From Dehalococcoidia bacterium (GTDB lineage Bacteria > Chloroflexota > Dehalococcoidia > Lucifugimonadales > Lucifugimonadaceae): a stretch of DNA of 64,000 nucleotides. Location of the stretch: assembly GCA_029940375.1 (NCBI GenBank), contig JAPYUX010000002.1:46249-110248 (forward strand). Reading direction: 5' to 3'. The position numbers and the translations under genes were made by a program. The notes under the pieces were generated by a model. The model saw only the letters and a list, made by a program, of their open reading frames with translations, had not been told where the DNA came from and did not search any database. Positions 1 to 9,276 of this stretch are shown here, piece by piece. The stretch's first letter is position 1; the number at the start of each line of letters is the position of its first letter.

Positions 1-1836
1 AAAGAAAGACTCGATTTAGAAGATTTTTTACAGCATAAAGGATTCAATTGGTCAAAAAGTGGATCGATATCAAAAACTCTTTGTATGTTTCATGATGAAA
101 AAACACCTTCCTTCACCCTGAGTAGAGATAAAAAAAGATTTAAGTGCTTTGGGTGTAATCAAGGTGGAGATGTTTTTGATTTTTTAATGTCCTATGAGAA
201 ATTAACTTTTACAGATTCCATAAAGCAACTTTCATCTTATCTTTCTATCGACTATGACGAAAGCTCTTTTATAGATGTGAAAGAAAAAAATAAAAAAAAT
301 GACTTAATGAAAAAAGAAGTTTACGAAGTAAATAAGATAGCAAACAGTTATTTTCAAAAGCAACTGACCAATAATACTTCGGAGAATTCGAAGGAAATAT
401 TGTCGTATTTGAACAATAGAGGAATTACTTTAGAAGCAATTAAAAAACATCATATTGGCTATTGTCCAGATGGTAATTTAGGTAGCCTCTTTGAGTATTT
501 TCGTTCAAATAAGACAAATAAAAGAGGTGTAAAAAATTCAAATTTACTAATTAAAAAAGAAAATGCAGAAGAATGGATAGATTTTTTTAGAAATCGTACA
601 ACTATAGCAATTTTAGATCAAAATTCTAATATCGTCGGTTTTGGAGGAAGGTCAACTAATGAATTGCAAAAAAGTAAATATATAAATTCCAAAGATAGTG
701 AAATTTTTAGTAAATCTAAAATATTGTATGGAATAGATCGAGCTTCTGAAAAAATAAAATTAAAATCTCAAGTAGTTATTGTGGAGGGGTATTTTGACTG
801 TATATCGGCTTACGAAAAAGGCTATGAGAACGTCGTTGCAGCTATGGGGACACAACTATCAATAGAAAATTTTGAAAAATTGAAAAACCTTATCACATAT
901 AGTTCAGATACAGGAGAAATGATTTTTTGTTTTGATAATGACGGTGCTGGGCATAAGGCAGCAGTAGATTCAATTAACAAATTGAGAGCACATATAGCAA
1001 TAAGCGTTAGAAAAGCCAATAAAAAAATAAAAGTAAAAATATGCTTTCCTAAATCCGGCAAAGATCCTGATGAGATGATAAGGACTAATCCACTTGAATG
1101 GGAAGAAATGATATTGAATTCTCAAAATTTCATTGATTTTATGATCGACCATTATACAGAAGAATTATTAGGTGAAAAAAATAAAGACACATTTAAATTT
1201 TTAGAAATAATAATGCCTTTTGTAGTTGAATGCTCAGATGAACTGCAACAAGGGAATTATTTAAAACATATTTCAAAAATAACAGCAATTGATACTGATT
1301 TACTTAAAATAGAAGTTACAAATAATTTGAAATCTAAATTTAGAAAATCAGGGAAAAGATTATCAGACAATAAAAGAATAAAAGAAGTTATTTATAACGA
1401 TGAAATGACAAGTGAAAAGCATTTCTTAGCTTTATTATTGGAATTCCCTTATTTATTTGAAAACGTTAAGGATGTTGAAGAATTCTATTTTTCAGACCTT
1501 CATTATAGATCTATTTTTAATTTGTGGAAAGAAAAAAATAAAGTTATTGAAAAAGACCAAATAAAAGTTGATTTGAAATTTATTTATGATGATATAAATA
1601 AATACATAAGAAAAAATTTAATCGACAATCCCGATTTAAGTAACGATATAGAATTAGAAACGGTGAAAAATAGAATAGCTATTGATTACCATAAGAGAAA
1701 AATTCAAGAAACAGAAAGTAGATTAAATGAAGAAGAGACTTTAGATTCTAAAAATGAGCAGGTTATATCTTCTTTGATGCAAGAATTGACAGATATTACA
1801 GAGAAATTGAAATTACTTGAAAGGGCACAATATTAA
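1..1836 (+). CDS. dnaG: DNA primase DnaG (5' end outside window)
   Basis: The primase makes RNA primers for replication. The reading frame is open from base 1 without a start codon, so the N-terminus lies outside the window; the first internal ATG (85) falls within the zinc-binding domain and cannot be the real start. The CHC2 zinc finger is visible as C-x2-H (bases 82-93) followed by CFGC near 144-155. The TOPRIM domain follows, with EGYFD near 784-798, the FDNDGAG acidic motif near 934-954 and DPDE near 1066. The C-terminal third is the DnaB-interaction region, helical and lysine-rich. The stop codon overlaps the rpoD ATG by one base, giving the classic dnaG-rpoD pairing and likely translational coupling. 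Confidence 0.96.
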   Translation, partial: KERLDLEDFLQHKGFNWSKSGSISKTLCMFHDEKTPSFTLSRDKKRFKCFGCNQGGDVFDFLMSYEKLTFTDSIKQLSSYLSIDYDESSFIDVKEKNKKNDLMKKEVYEVNKIANSYFQKQLTNNTSENSKEILSYLNNRGITLEAIKKHHIGYCPDGNLGSLFEYFRSNKTNKRGVKNSNLLIKKENAEEWIDFFRNRTTIAILDQNSNIVGFGGRSTNELQKSKYINSKDSEIFSKSKILYGIDRASEKIKLKSQVVIVEGYFDCISAYEKGYENVVAAMGTQLSIENFEKLKNLITYSSDTGEMIFCFDNDGAGHKAAVDSINKLRAHIAISVRKANKKIKVKICFPKSGKDPDEMIRTNPLEWEEMILNSQNFIDFMIDHYTEELLGEKNKDTFKFLEIIMPFVVECSDELQQGNYLKHISKITAIDTDLLKIEVTNNLKSKFRKSGKRLSDNKRIKEVIYNDEMTSEKHFLALLLEFPYLFENVKDVEEFYFSDLHYRSIFNLWKEKNKVIEKDQIKVDLKFIYDDINKYIRKNLIDNPDLSNDIELETVKNRIAIDYHKRKIQETESRLNEEETLDSKNEQVISSLMQELTDITEKLKLLERAQY

Positions 1837-3317
1837 TGAAAACTAATCCATCGCAAAATGAAAATGAAAATTTGTTTGTTAATATTGACAATCTTGATGC
1901 TCCTTCAAACCTTAAAGAAGTATATGTTCCAAAATCTAACACCATGGAAGATGAAGAAGATCTCCCATCAATAAACTCATCGGATTCTGATGATTTATTG
2001 AGAATTGTGTCTCGAGAAAAAAAAATACATAAAGATAATTATGAAGATCCTATAAGAATGTATTTAAAAGAGATTGGAGATGTAAAACTTCTATCTAGGA
2101 AAGACGAAGAAATATTGGCTAGAACAATAGATCTTAAATACAAATACCAGGATTTGATTACAGAATTAGAAGAGACTAAAACAGGGATTGTGACGTCTGT
2201 AGATTTGGTAAATGAAGTTATGAATAGAATAAATACCTTCTATTCTGTTATGAAAAACATAAGTGAATATTACGGAGGTCCAAAGCAAATTACACTCAAT
2301 GATTTGATTCAAACTGACTCACATGTTAATAAAATTCATGGAGTATATGAAGATGCTTTGATTGCCTATCTTTCGGATAAAAACAATATTTCAAAAGAAG
2401 AAGTAGTAGCTCAAATAAAACAAATATCTGATTTGTTGGGGTTAATTCCTGTGGATATTTCAGATTTTGTTGATGAGAAATTTTTATCTTTAGAATTAAA
2501 GAAATTTATGTCTGATAAAGATTTCTATGATCAATTGAAAGTTTATAGGATGATAATTGATAGTAATTATCATCAGATATTATCAAGAGCAGAATTAGCA
2601 CAAAATCACTTGGCTGAAGCTAATTTGCGATTGGTTGTATCCATAGCAAAGAAATATATTGGTAGAGGATTATCCTTGTTAGATTTGGTACAGGAAGGAA
2701 ATATAGGATTAATTAGAGCAGTAGAGAAATTTGACTATAGAAAAGGATTTAAATTTTCTACTTATGCAACTTGGTGGATTAGACAGTCAATTACAAGAGC
2801 AGTTGCCGATCAATCAAGAACTATAAGAATACCTGTACATATGGTAGAACAAATAAATAAAATCTTGAGAGTTTCGAGAAGATTGGTACAGGAAAATGGA
2901 GTTGAACCTACATCTGATGATATAGGAAAAGAATTGGACATGGATGGTGATAAAGTGAATGAAATATTAAAAGCATCTCAAGATCCAATATCTTTAGAAG
3001 CTCCTATAGGAGAAGAGCAAGATTTGAATTTATCCGATTTGATAGAAGATCAAAATGCAGAATCTCCGCAAAATTCTGCGTCTAAGAGCCTACTGAAATC
3101 TCAAATTGTTGAAGTTCTAGATACTCTTTCTCCAAGAGAAAGACAGGTAATCGAATTAAGGTTTGGTATTAACGATAGTAGACCCAGAACACTAGAAGAA
3201 GTAGGATCTACATTTGGAGTCACCCGAGAAAGAATAAGACAAATTGAAGCTAAAGCATTGAGAAAATTACGACACCCAACCAGGTCCTTTAGTCTCAAAG
3301 ACTACCTAACCTTATAA
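1836..3317 (+). CDS. rpoD: RNA polymerase primary sigma factor (sigma-70, RpoD)
   Basis: Housekeeping sigma factor that directs RNA polymerase to -10/-35 promoters. Of 493 residues, the first ~65 are acidic and poorly conserved. Region 1.2 follows (about residues 69-100, [12 protein letters not shown]). Region 2 runs from about 250, with the [16 protein letters not shown] core-binding segment and the promoter-melting/-10 helix containing [13 protein letters not shown] (about 309). Region 3 is about 345-400, and the region 4 helix-turn-helix is about 450-480 ([19 protein letters not shown]). The ATG overlaps the primase stop by one base. A 12-bp inverted repeat immediately follows the stop codon. 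All regions needed for a primary sigma factor are present. Confidence 0.97.
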   Translation: MKTNPSQNENENLFVNIDNLDAPSNLKEVYVPKSNTMEDEEDLPSINSSDSDDLLRIVSREKKIHKDNYEDPIRMYLKEIGDVKLLSRKDEEILARTIDLKYKYQDLITELEETKTGIVTSVDLVNEVMNRINTFYSVMKNISEYYGGPKQITLNDLIQTDSHVNKIHGVYEDALIAYLSDKNNISKEEVVAQIKQISDLLGLIPVDISDFVDEKFLSLELKKFMSDKDFYDQLKVYRMIIDSNYHQILSRAELAQNHLAEANLRLVVSIAKKYIGRGLSLLDLVQEGNIGLIRAVEKFDYRKGFKFSTYATWWIRQSITRAVADQSRTIRIPVHMVEQINKILRVSRRLVQENGVEPTSDDIGKELDMDGDKVNEILKASQDPISLEAPIGEEQDLNLSDLIEDQNAESPQNSASKSLLKSQIVEVLDTLSPRERQVIELRFGINDSRPRTLEEVGSTFGVTRERIRQIEAKALRKLRHPTRSFSLKDYLTL

Positions 3318-3342
3318 ATCATTTAGTTAATAACTAAATGAT
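3318..3342 (+). terminator. AT-rich inverted repeat after rpoD (possible terminator)
   Basis: Perfect 12-base arms (3318-3329 and 3331-3342) around a single central A begin directly after the rpoD stop codon. The stem is AT-rich and the following T-run is weak, so it could equally be an operator or an mRNA 3'-end stabiliser. Its placement at the end of the dnaG-rpoD unit favours a 3'-end role. Confidence 0.35.
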
Positions 3343-3410
3343 AACTAATTTTGATTAAATTCAATTTATTAGCTATATTTAAATATATAGATTAAAAAAA
3401 TAGGTATATT

Positions 3411-3671
3411 TTGACAATAACATTAGATAATTTAAGAGATGTTTTAATGATAAGTTTTTTTGTGATATTTATCATTTGTGGTTTGATTTGCACATTAATT
3501 TTTGTTGTTGTTTATAGACGTTTGGCGAATGTAAAAAGTCAATTAGAGAAGGCAAATGAAAAAGTAGAAGACTTTCGTGAGTCATTAAGTGCTATAAATA
3601 AAACAATTTCTATCGTTAAGTCAATATTCAGTACTTCTAATAAAGAGAAAAAGAGTAAAAAGAAAAAATAG
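3411..3671 (+). CDS. small single-pass membrane protein with coiled coil
   Basis: 86 residues. A short N-terminus is followed by one strongly hydrophobic segment (about residues 12-35), then a charged heptad-like stretch (about 40-65) and a lysine-rich tail. The layout resembles DUF948-type or divisome-associated bitopic proteins, but I do not recognise a specific family. The TTG start at 3411 follows a weak AGGT; an internal ATG at 3447 would cut into the membrane segment. It sits four bases before the YtxH-like gene, and the two are probably co-transcribed envelope proteins. Confidence 0.6.
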   Translation: MTITLDNLRDVLMISFFVIFIICGLICTLIFVVVYRRLANVKSQLEKANEKVEDFRESLSAINKTISIVKSIFSTSNKEKKSKKKK

Positions 3672-3681
3672 GTAGGTGTAT

Positions 3682-3924
3682 ATGTCTAAAGAAGATGCTT
3701 TTTATAAAGGTTTTTTTTATGGTTCAACATTAGGTTTTTTAGCGGGGATTATTTTTGCTCCCAAACCAGGCGATGAAACTAGAAATATTCTTTCCCATAA
3801 CATTAATGATTGGAAAGAAAAGGCTAATGATCTTGTAGACTCTGCTAAAGACAGATTGATTGATGCAGTTGAAGAAGGGGTTGAAGCTTCTAAAAGATCA
3901 AAATATGATTTATATGACGATTAA
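3682..3924 (+). CDS. YtxH-domain envelope protein
   Basis: 80 residues from the ATG at 3682; a GTG at 3676 would add two residues, but the Shine-Dalgarno GGTAGG at 3671-3676 favours the ATG. An N-terminal glycine-rich hydrophobic segment (about residues 9-27, ending APKPGDETR) is followed by an amphipathic helix rich in Lys, Asp and Glu. This is the YtxH (PF12732) pattern: a membrane anchor, the short 'APKSGKETR'-like turn, then a helix. Function in this family is poorly known; it is associated with general stress in Bacillus. It lies just downstream of another small membrane protein, and its stop overlaps the pheA stop on the opposite strand. Confidence 0.75.
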   Translation: MSKEDAFYKGFFYGSTLGFLAGIIFAPKPGDETRNILSHNINDWKEKANDLVDSAKDRLIDAVEEGVEASKRSKYDLYDD

Positions 3925-4772
3925 TAACTTCTAGGGTAAGAACCCAGAATTTTAAGTAGAGTTGTTATTTTTGAAAGTTCATTTAATGCGTCAATTACTA
4001 ATTTATCCTCTATGTGCCCATTGAAATCTATAATGAATACATATTCACCGATTTGAGTTCCTTTGGGTCTACTTTCTATCTTTTGTAAGTTTAGATTTCT
4101 TTTTGAAAAACATTCTAGAGCGGATAACAGTAGCCCTGATTTGTCTTTGGTTTTAAAATCAAATGCAATAGAAGTTTTATCTTTACCACTTTTTTTTGTT
4201 GGATTATTAGAAATAACAACAAATCTAGTAATGTTATTTTTAAAATCCTGAATTCCTCTTTCAAAAATATAATACTCATTAATTATTGCAGCTCTTTCAG
4301 GTCCTATCGCAGCGACATTAGAATCCTGATTATTTAAAGAACTAACAGCACCACCTGTTGAGGTAGATTCAGTTAAAATAACATCTTCATTGAGATTATT
4401 TCTAATCCATTCATGACATTGATTAATTGCTTCGGGTTTACTAATAATTTCAGTAATATAATCCAAACTATCAATTTTATTTTTTGTTATTAAGCAAGCT
4501 TCTATAGGAACTAAGATTTCTTCATTCAAGAATAAATTTTTTGATTTTATGAGATAATCTATAACTTCAATTATTGTTCCAACTCTAGAATTTTCAATTG
4601 GGATTATTCCTTCAAAATTTATCTTTTTTTCAACACTTTCTAAAACCTCGAAAAGATTTTTTTTAGGAACAATTAAATTTTCTTGCTGATTTTTATGTAT
4701 TAATGCAGCCTGTTCAGAATATGTTCCTTTGGGTCCTAAATAACTTATTCGATTATCAATTTCTTTTTTCAT
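3921..4772 (-). CDS. pheA: prephenate dehydratase (PheA)
   Basis: Converts prephenate to phenylpyruvate in phenylalanine synthesis. It is 283 residues, the normal length of the monofunctional enzyme. The N-terminal motif GPKGTYSEQAA (about 13-23) and TESTSTGGAV (about 152-161, containing the catalytic Thr region of the PDT domain) are intact, as is TRFVVIS near the end of the catalytic domain. A C-terminal ACT regulatory domain (about 195-275) carries the ESRP motif that binds phenylalanine, so feedback inhibition is likely. The start overlaps the upstream RCK-like gene by 17 bases, placing pheA at the end of the potassium-uptake operon, an unusual neighbour with no obvious functional link. 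Confidence 0.95.
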   Translation of the reverse strand: MKKEIDNRISYLGPKGTYSEQAALIHKNQQENLIVPKKNLFEVLESVEKKINFEGIIPIENSRVGTIIEVIDYLIKSKNLFLNEEILVPIEACLITKNKIDSLDYITEIISKPEAINQCHEWIRNNLNEDVILTESTSTGGAVSSLNNQDSNVAAIGPERAAIINEYYIFERGIQDFKNNITRFVVISNNPTKKSGKDKTSIAFDFKTKDKSGLLLSALECFSKRNLNLQKIESRPKGTQIGEYVFIIDFNGHIEDKLVIDALNELSKITTLLKILGSYPRSY

Positions 4773-5421
4773 TTAAAAAATTCAATTTAGTTTTTTCATC
4801 TTTTAATGGAATTTGTATTAATATTTTATCAAGAACTCTCAGATCTGTTGAATAATCATAATTTATATTTCCTGATGAATTTATCATAGCGATTATTTTT
4901 GAATCGTTAGGTAAAAATATTTCATTAAGGGTTTTTCCTATATAATTTGAATTTTCCGAAATGATTATCATTATAATTTCTGTATGACTGTCAGTATTAG
5001 TAAACAAATGTAATATAGTATTATTTTCAATAATTGAGGAAATTGTGTCTGCAGTGATTTGATTAGATTTTATTATAAAATCAAAATCATTACCCTTAAA
5101 AATATCAATGTTACTTTGATCATTGATTAAAATTATATTGAAAATTTTGGAATTAATATTTTTCGCTATTTGCGAAGACACAAAGTTGATTTTATCATCT
5201 CCATTCGCTGCTATAAAAAAATTTGCTCTTTCTATTCCTGCATCTATCAGAGTCTCTTTTGAATAAGAGTTCCCATGCTGATTAACAAATCCAAAAATCC
5301 CCTCATTTTTTTTTATTTTCTTTTCGTTATTATCAATAAATATAAATTCATCACCATGTTCTAATAAATTTATAGCCAAATTTTTTGACATTTCATTTAT
5401 ACCAGAAATTATTATATACAA
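4756..5421 (-). CDS. divergent RCK/TrkA-like protein (RCK_N plus RCK_C)
   Basis: 221 residues with the layout of a K+ transport gating-ring subunit. The N-terminal Rossmann-like half keeps the RCK_N signature late in the fold (GNSYSKETLIDAGIERANFF..IAANGDD, about 50-75) and an Asp after the second strand (FIDNN). The C-terminal half (about 140-210) looks like RCK_C. The nucleotide-binding glycine motif GxGxxG has become GINEMS, so NAD(H)/ATP binding is doubtful. It lies 12 bases downstream of another GINE-type RCK remnant and in the same operon as canonical TrkA and TrkH. I infer a non-binding or altered-ligand regulatory subunit of the same transporter. Confidence 0.65.
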   Translation of the reverse strand: MYIIISGINEMSKNLAINLLEHGDEFIFIDNNEKKIKKNEGIFGFVNQHGNSYSKETLIDAGIERANFFIAANGDDKINFVSSQIAKNINSKIFNIILINDQSNIDIFKGNDFDFIIKSNQITADTISSIIENNTILHLFTNTDSHTEIIMIIISENSNYIGKTLNEIFLPNDSKIIAMINSSGNINYDYSTDLRVLDKILIQIPLKDEKTKLNFLNEKRN

Positions 5422-5433
5422 TTATATTCCTTT

Positions 5434-5832
5434 CTATACATTCAACCTTGTTAGCAAATTTTCTTTTTCTAAATCAATTTGATTAATAACGTTAATTTGT
5501 TTTTCAAAATATATTTCGTATAAACTAAAATCATTGATAAAAACAAGTAATTTCAAATCATCATTAAAATTTCTGATCTTGTAGTAAAAAAAAATATTTT
5601 TTACATCATCTTTGGTTAGGATTAATAATCTTTCTGCTTTTTCACTAATGGATAATAAATCCTTTTCAATGTCGTTATGTTCGATAATTGTAATATTGTT
5701 TTTACTTTTATATTTGTTTTTTAAGTCTGCGGAGATCTGTATGTCATAAATTACTATATTTTCATAAATATCTTCAATATAACGTATTACATGTTCTGTA
5801 ATTTCATTAATCCCTATTATCGTGATTTTCAT
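5434..5832 (-). CDS. divergent RCK_N-like protein, single domain
   Basis: 132 residues. The first strand and turn read IIGINEIT where TrkA has GxGxxG, and an Asp (IYDIQ) stands where the ribose-binding acidic residue is expected. The middle keeps the ..ERLLILTKDD.. strand typical of RCK_N. There is no RCK_C half. The start overlaps the Usp-like gene by four bases, and the downstream neighbour is a two-domain RCK-like protein with the same GINE change. The assignment is by pattern and context, not strong motif conservation; it could instead be a free-standing Rossmann-like protein of unknown role. Confidence 0.5.
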   Translation of the reverse strand: MKITIIGINEITEHVIRYIEDIYENIVIYDIQISADLKNKYKSKNNITIIEHNDIEKDLLSISEKAERLLILTKDDVKNIFFYYKIRNFNDDLKLLVFINDFSLYEIYFEKQINVINQIDLEKENLLTRLNV

Positions 5833-6242
5833 AAATTATTTAATTCTAAAATAGTTGTGTTTGAGTACTTTTTTATGTAATTATGTTCGTTCAATTCAAG
5901 ATTGACTTTTTTTGAATATGCAATGATATCTATATCCAATCTCTTTGCTTCTTTTACTATTCCTACACCAATACTTCTTGATTGTATTAATATAAAATTC
6001 TCTCCATTTATATCATAATTTATATTAAAATCTAACAATATTCCATGGACTTTTTTAAGAGCAGATTGACCGATAAGAATTAAATTTTGTTCCTCATGAT
6101 CAATTGGATATTTTGGAGGAATTTCTATTACATAAACAAAATAGACTATAGATTTATTTTGTTTTATAAAAGAACAGATAAAATCAATTAGCAAATCATT
6201 AATTTCATGATTAAGTAAAACTAAATATCTTTTAGGTTTCAT
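5829..6242 (-). CDS. Usp-like (universal stress protein fold) small protein
   Basis: 137 residues of alternating strands and helices. The opening KRYLVLLNHEINDLLIDF matches the start of UspA domains, the middle strand (YFVYVIEIPP) the Usp second strand, and RSIGVGIVKEAKRLDIDIIAY the late helix-strand pair. The usual ATP-binding G-x2-G-x9-G-S/T motif is not evident, so nucleotide binding is uncertain. It lies directly between trkA (two bases upstream) and the divergent RCK genes. Usp domains are known companions of K+ transporters in other bacteria (for example on KdpD), which makes a role in regulating this transporter plausible. Family assignment is tentative. Confidence 0.5.
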   Translation of the reverse strand: MKPKRYLVLLNHEINDLLIDFICSFIKQNKSIVYFVYVIEIPPKYPIDHEEQNLILIGQSALKKVHGILLDFNINYDINGENFILIQSRSIGVGIVKEAKRLDIDIIAYSKKVNLELNEHNYIKKYSNTTILELNNL

Positions 6243-6244
6243 TA

Positions 6245-6904
6245 TTATATGAGTAGTTTATTAATATTGGAATTATTCCCAATTATTGATACTTCATCGC
6301 CTTCATTTAGTATCTCTTGATTTGATGGATATAGGATAATATTATCTCCTCTTTTGATTGATATGACAGCCAATTTTTGATTACCAGGTTGATTTATAAA
6401 TCCCGCTTCTAATAAAGACATGCCAACAATCCTTTTAGGAATAGATAATTTACTTATTCCCATATTTGGAGATAATTCTAAATACTCTGTTACATTTGGA
6501 GAAAAAATTGTACTTGCAAGTTGCTCTCCCATTTCATCTTCAGCAAACACAACTCGATCGCAACCCAATCTTATTAAAGTATCTTTATGTAGATCTGAAG
6601 ATGCTCTAGCGATTATGTTGTTTATGTTTAGAGTTTTGAAAAGTACAGACACCATAATGGATACTTCTATGTCTGCTAAGGCTACAACACCCACATCGAA
6701 ATCTTGTACTCCTAATTCACGTAATGATATTTCAGAGGAAGCATCGGCAGTTACTGGGTAGGTTACTTGACCTACCATTGATTGGACTTTGTCAGGATCT
6801 ATATCAATGGCCATTACATCATGCCCTAGATTATACATTTTTGAAGCAAAACTTTTTCCAAATCTTCCTAGACCTACAACAACAACTTGAGGTTTTAATT
6901 TCAT
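6245..6904 (-). CDS. trkA: Trk/Ktr potassium uptake regulatory subunit TrkA
   Basis: 219 residues, the single RCK_N plus RCK_C form (KtrA-like) that assembles an octameric cytoplasmic ring gating the TrkH/KtrB channel. The nucleotide-binding loop GLGRFGKSFA (about 11-20), the acidic residue after strand two (AIDID, about 33-37) and the TADASSEISLRELGV segment (about 53-68) are canonical. The C-terminal domain (about 140-219) ends with the EGDEVSIIG strand typical of RCK_C. It follows trkH by two bases, so it is translated from the same message. It is the only RCK protein in this operon with an intact glycine motif. Confidence 0.95.
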   Translation of the reverse strand: MKLKPQVVVVGLGRFGKSFASKMYNLGHDVMAIDIDPDKVQSMVGQVTYPVTADASSEISLRELGVQDFDVGVVALADIEVSIMVSVLFKTLNINNIIARASSDLHKDTLIRLGCDRVVFAEDEMGEQLASTIFSPNVTEYLELSPNMGISKLSIPKRIVGMSLLEAGFINQPGNQKLAVISIKRGDNIILYPSNQEILNEGDEVSIIGNNSNINKLLI

Positions 6905-6906
6905 AA

Positions 6907-8391
6907 TTATCCTATTCTTACTGATTCGTAGGGTTGTCTTATTTTTCCTTGCTCTCTATTACCTAATAATAAAGTTGCTAAAAGCAATGGTCCAAATCTT
7001 CCAATTATCATTAAAATTGAAAGTATAATTTTTGAAAGATGATTTAAATCTTTTGTTATTCCTGTAGATAAACCAACGTTTCCAAAAGCGCTTACACTTT
7101 CAAAAAGTAATTCTTTAAATAAATCATCAGGTTCAAAAGAAGCCATTATTATAAAACCTACACTTACTAAAATTATACTAAAAACAAAAATTACAAAAGA
7201 CCTTCTAACTACTTGTGCCGAGATTGTTCTTTTGAAGATGGTGACTTCTTCTTTTCCTCTTATATTCGATATGAGGGCTATTATAATAACTGTCAAGGTT
7301 CCAACCTTTATACCTCCTGCAACTGAAAGGCTACTTCCACCAATAAGCATTAATGCAATTGTAGTAAATGTTGTACTATTATGTACAAGATCGTAGTCTA
7401 TTAGTGAGAACCCAGCTGTTCTAGTAATAACATGAAAAAAAGATTGAGTTATTTTTTCATTAATAGGACTTCCATAAATTGTATATATATTATTCCATTC
7501 TCCAAACAAAAATTGCAGAGATCCAAGAAATAGAATTATAAAAGTAGAAAAAATTACAATTTTAGAATTTAGAGATAGATGTATTTCTTTAAATTTTTTT
7601 AGGGATATCATTTTTATATTTCTCAACAATTCAAAAACTATTGGATAGCCAATACTTCCAAAAAAAATAAGAAACATGGTTACAAGTAAAAAATTATGAT
7701 TATTTGTTAATGAACCTATGCTTCCTCCATTTCCATCCTTGATCATATCAAAGCCAGAACCATTGAAAGATGCAACAGAATGAAAAATAGAATTATATAT
7801 TCTTCCATGATCATTAAATTGTATTTTTTCGCCAAAAACAAAATATAGAATGATTATTCCAATTATCTGAAAAACAATTGCTAAATACACAACGTTAAAT
7901 AAAAAGTTTGGTGTATTTCCTGTTTCCAGTTTGGCTGGACCGCTATCTGAGAGACCTTCCCTAATTAGCAATCTCTGTTTTAAGTTTATTTTTCTTCCAG
8001 TTATGATTAGTAACAAAAAACCAGCACCTACCATAAATCCAAGTCCACCTATAAAACTTAAAATAATAATAATAGATTTACCCATGAGACTCCAACCTAA
8101 TTCTGTATCAAAAGGAACCAATCCTGTAACCGTAACAGCTGAAGTTGAAACAAAAATGTAATCTACAAAAGAATATTCTACTAAACCTGATTTGGAAAAA
8201 GGTAAAGACAAACCAATTGCTCCTAAGATAATTAAGAAAATAAGACCATAGAAAATTAAAAGAGGAGAATATATTCCTCTTTTAGAATTTTTTTTTACTT
8301 GAATTCTTAATATTTCGGGAGATAATTCTTGTGATCTTTTTACTCGATGTATTTTTTCTCCCGAATAAAGATTATCTTCTTCGATTGCCAT
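6907..8391 (-). CDS. trkH: potassium transporter channel subunit TrkH/KtrB
   Basis: 494-residue inner-membrane K+ translocating subunit. The first ~40 residues are a charged cytoplasmic extension, followed by the four membrane-pore-membrane repeats of the SKT superfamily. All four pore loops are visible: TSAVTVTGL (about 83-91), SFNGSGFD, TRTAGFSL and AFGNVGLSTG. Each keeps its selectivity-filter glycine. The C-terminus ends in basic residues facing the TrkA ring. It is the first gene of a minus-strand operon continuing with trkA, a Usp-like gene and two divergent RCK genes. A TATAAT box lies about 28 bases upstream, with no clear Shine-Dalgarno site. Confidence 0.95.
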   Translation of the reverse strand: MAIEEDNLYSGEKIHRVKRSQELSPEILRIQVKKNSKRGIYSPLLIFYGLIFLIILGAIGLSLPFSKSGLVEYSFVDYIFVSTSAVTVTGLVPFDTELGWSLMGKSIIIILSFIGGLGFMVGAGFLLLIITGRKINLKQRLLIREGLSDSGPAKLETGNTPNFLFNVVYLAIVFQIIGIIILYFVFGEKIQFNDHGRIYNSIFHSVASFNGSGFDMIKDGNGGSIGSLTNNHNFLLVTMFLIFFGSIGYPIVFELLRNIKMISLKKFKEIHLSLNSKIVIFSTFIILFLGSLQFLFGEWNNIYTIYGSPINEKITQSFFHVITRTAGFSLIDYDLVHNSTTFTTIALMLIGGSSLSVAGGIKVGTLTVIIIALISNIRGKEEVTIFKRTISAQVVRRSFVIFVFSIILVSVGFIIMASFEPDDLFKELLFESVSAFGNVGLSTGITKDLNHLSKIILSILMIIGRFGPLLLATLLLGNREQGKIRQPYESVRIG

Positions 8392-8418
8392 TTTATATTT
8401 TTTTTATCTAATACATAG

Positions 8419-8424
8419 ATTATA
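8419..8424 (-). promoter_or_regulatory. candidate -10 box for the trkH operon
   Basis: TATAAT read on the minus strand, 27 bases from the trkH ATG, in the divergent gap between trkH and the reductase-like gene. No good -35 hexamer is visible. The leader would be about 20 bases without a Shine-Dalgarno site. Confidence 0.35.
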
Positions 8425-8463
8425 CTTATTTAGGTTATATTAAGCTTAATAGTTAATTTCTGA

Positions 8464-9276
8464 ATGCAAAAATATTCCATAGAAATAGTTCCAAAACAAA
8501 TTGAACGTTTGAAATATTTACCCAGAGATGTTTTTACTGAGGTTTATGTTGCATATATACCTGGAGAAAAATATGAAAATATTGTTGAAGCATCTAAAAG
8601 TTTAATAAAAGATGGATTTAATGTCATACCTCATTGTCCAGCAAGAACTATATCATCCAAGAAAGAACTTGATTCTTATCTTTCACAATTGTCATTTATT
8701 GGAGTGAAAAAAATTTTAACTCTTGCGGGCAGTGGTAATAATCACTTTGAAATCACAAAAAATCCTAATAATATTTTCTCGAATACATTAGAAATGCTAG
8801 AAACTGGATTGTTTGAAAAATATCAATTTGAACAAATAAATATAGCTGGCCACCCAGAGGGAAACCCAATGGATCCAGAATCTGATAAAAATCTTCAATT
8901 AAAATGTCAATGGTTGCACAATCATAATTTCAATTCTTCAATTGTGACCCAGTGGACTACTAATTTAGAATCAACTAATAAATGGATTCTTGATACAAAA
9001 GAAATGATAAAAAGTAAATTTGATAATAAAATATCCATTACTATAGGTATTGCAGGACCTGCAAAGCTAACAACTTTGATAAATTATGCAAAGATATGTG
9101 GAGTTGATGCCACTTCTATGATAATAAAAAACAAAAAATTAAGCCTAAGACATTTGGTCAAACATAATCCTACAAAAATAATTTCTGAATTGAGAAATTA
9201 TGATAGTTTACATTTTTTTCCTTTTGGAGGGATTAGAGAAATATGCAATTGGGTTAATGGAAAAGTGAAATCATAA
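8464..9276 (+). CDS. methylenetetrahydrofolate reductase-like flavoprotein
   Basis: 270-residue TIM-barrel protein of the MTHFR (MetF) superfamily, which reduces 5,10-methylene-THF using FAD. The segment IPHCPARTISSKKELD..GVKKILTLAGS (about 56-90) matches the conserved barrel region where MetF has the HL-T loop and the NILALRGD strand; NIAGHPEGNP (about 139) matches the MetF 'GYPEGHP' flavin-site motif. It lacks the N-terminal acid-rich segment of classic MetF. The ATG has no Shine-Dalgarno site. The stop overlaps the next ATG by one base, coupling it to a methyl-THF:corrinoid-type methyltransferase, so the pair probably handles methyl-THF made during demethylation of a one-carbon substrate or in methionine synthesis. 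Confidence 0.75.
   Translation: MQKYSIEIVPKQIERLKYLPRDVFTEVYVAYIPGEKYENIVEASKSLIKDGFNVIPHCPARTISSKKELDSYLSQLSFIGVKKILTLAGSGNNHFEITKNPNNIFSNTLEMLETGLFEKYQFEQINIAGHPEGNPMDPESDKNLQLKCQWLHNHNFNSSIVTQWTTNLESTNKWILDTKEMIKSKFDNKISITIGIAGPAKLTTLINYAKICGVDATSMIIKNKKLSLRHLVKHNPTKIISELRNYDSLHFFPFGGIREICNWVNGKVKS

Noticed and set aside
85..1836. Treating the ATG at 85 as the primase start
   Set aside because: The zinc-finger Cys lies upstream of this ATG in the same open frame, so the true start is outside the window.
6420..6761. 113-codon frame on the plus strand within trkA
   Set aside because: It is antisense to canonical TrkA, with no ribosome-binding site and no motif.
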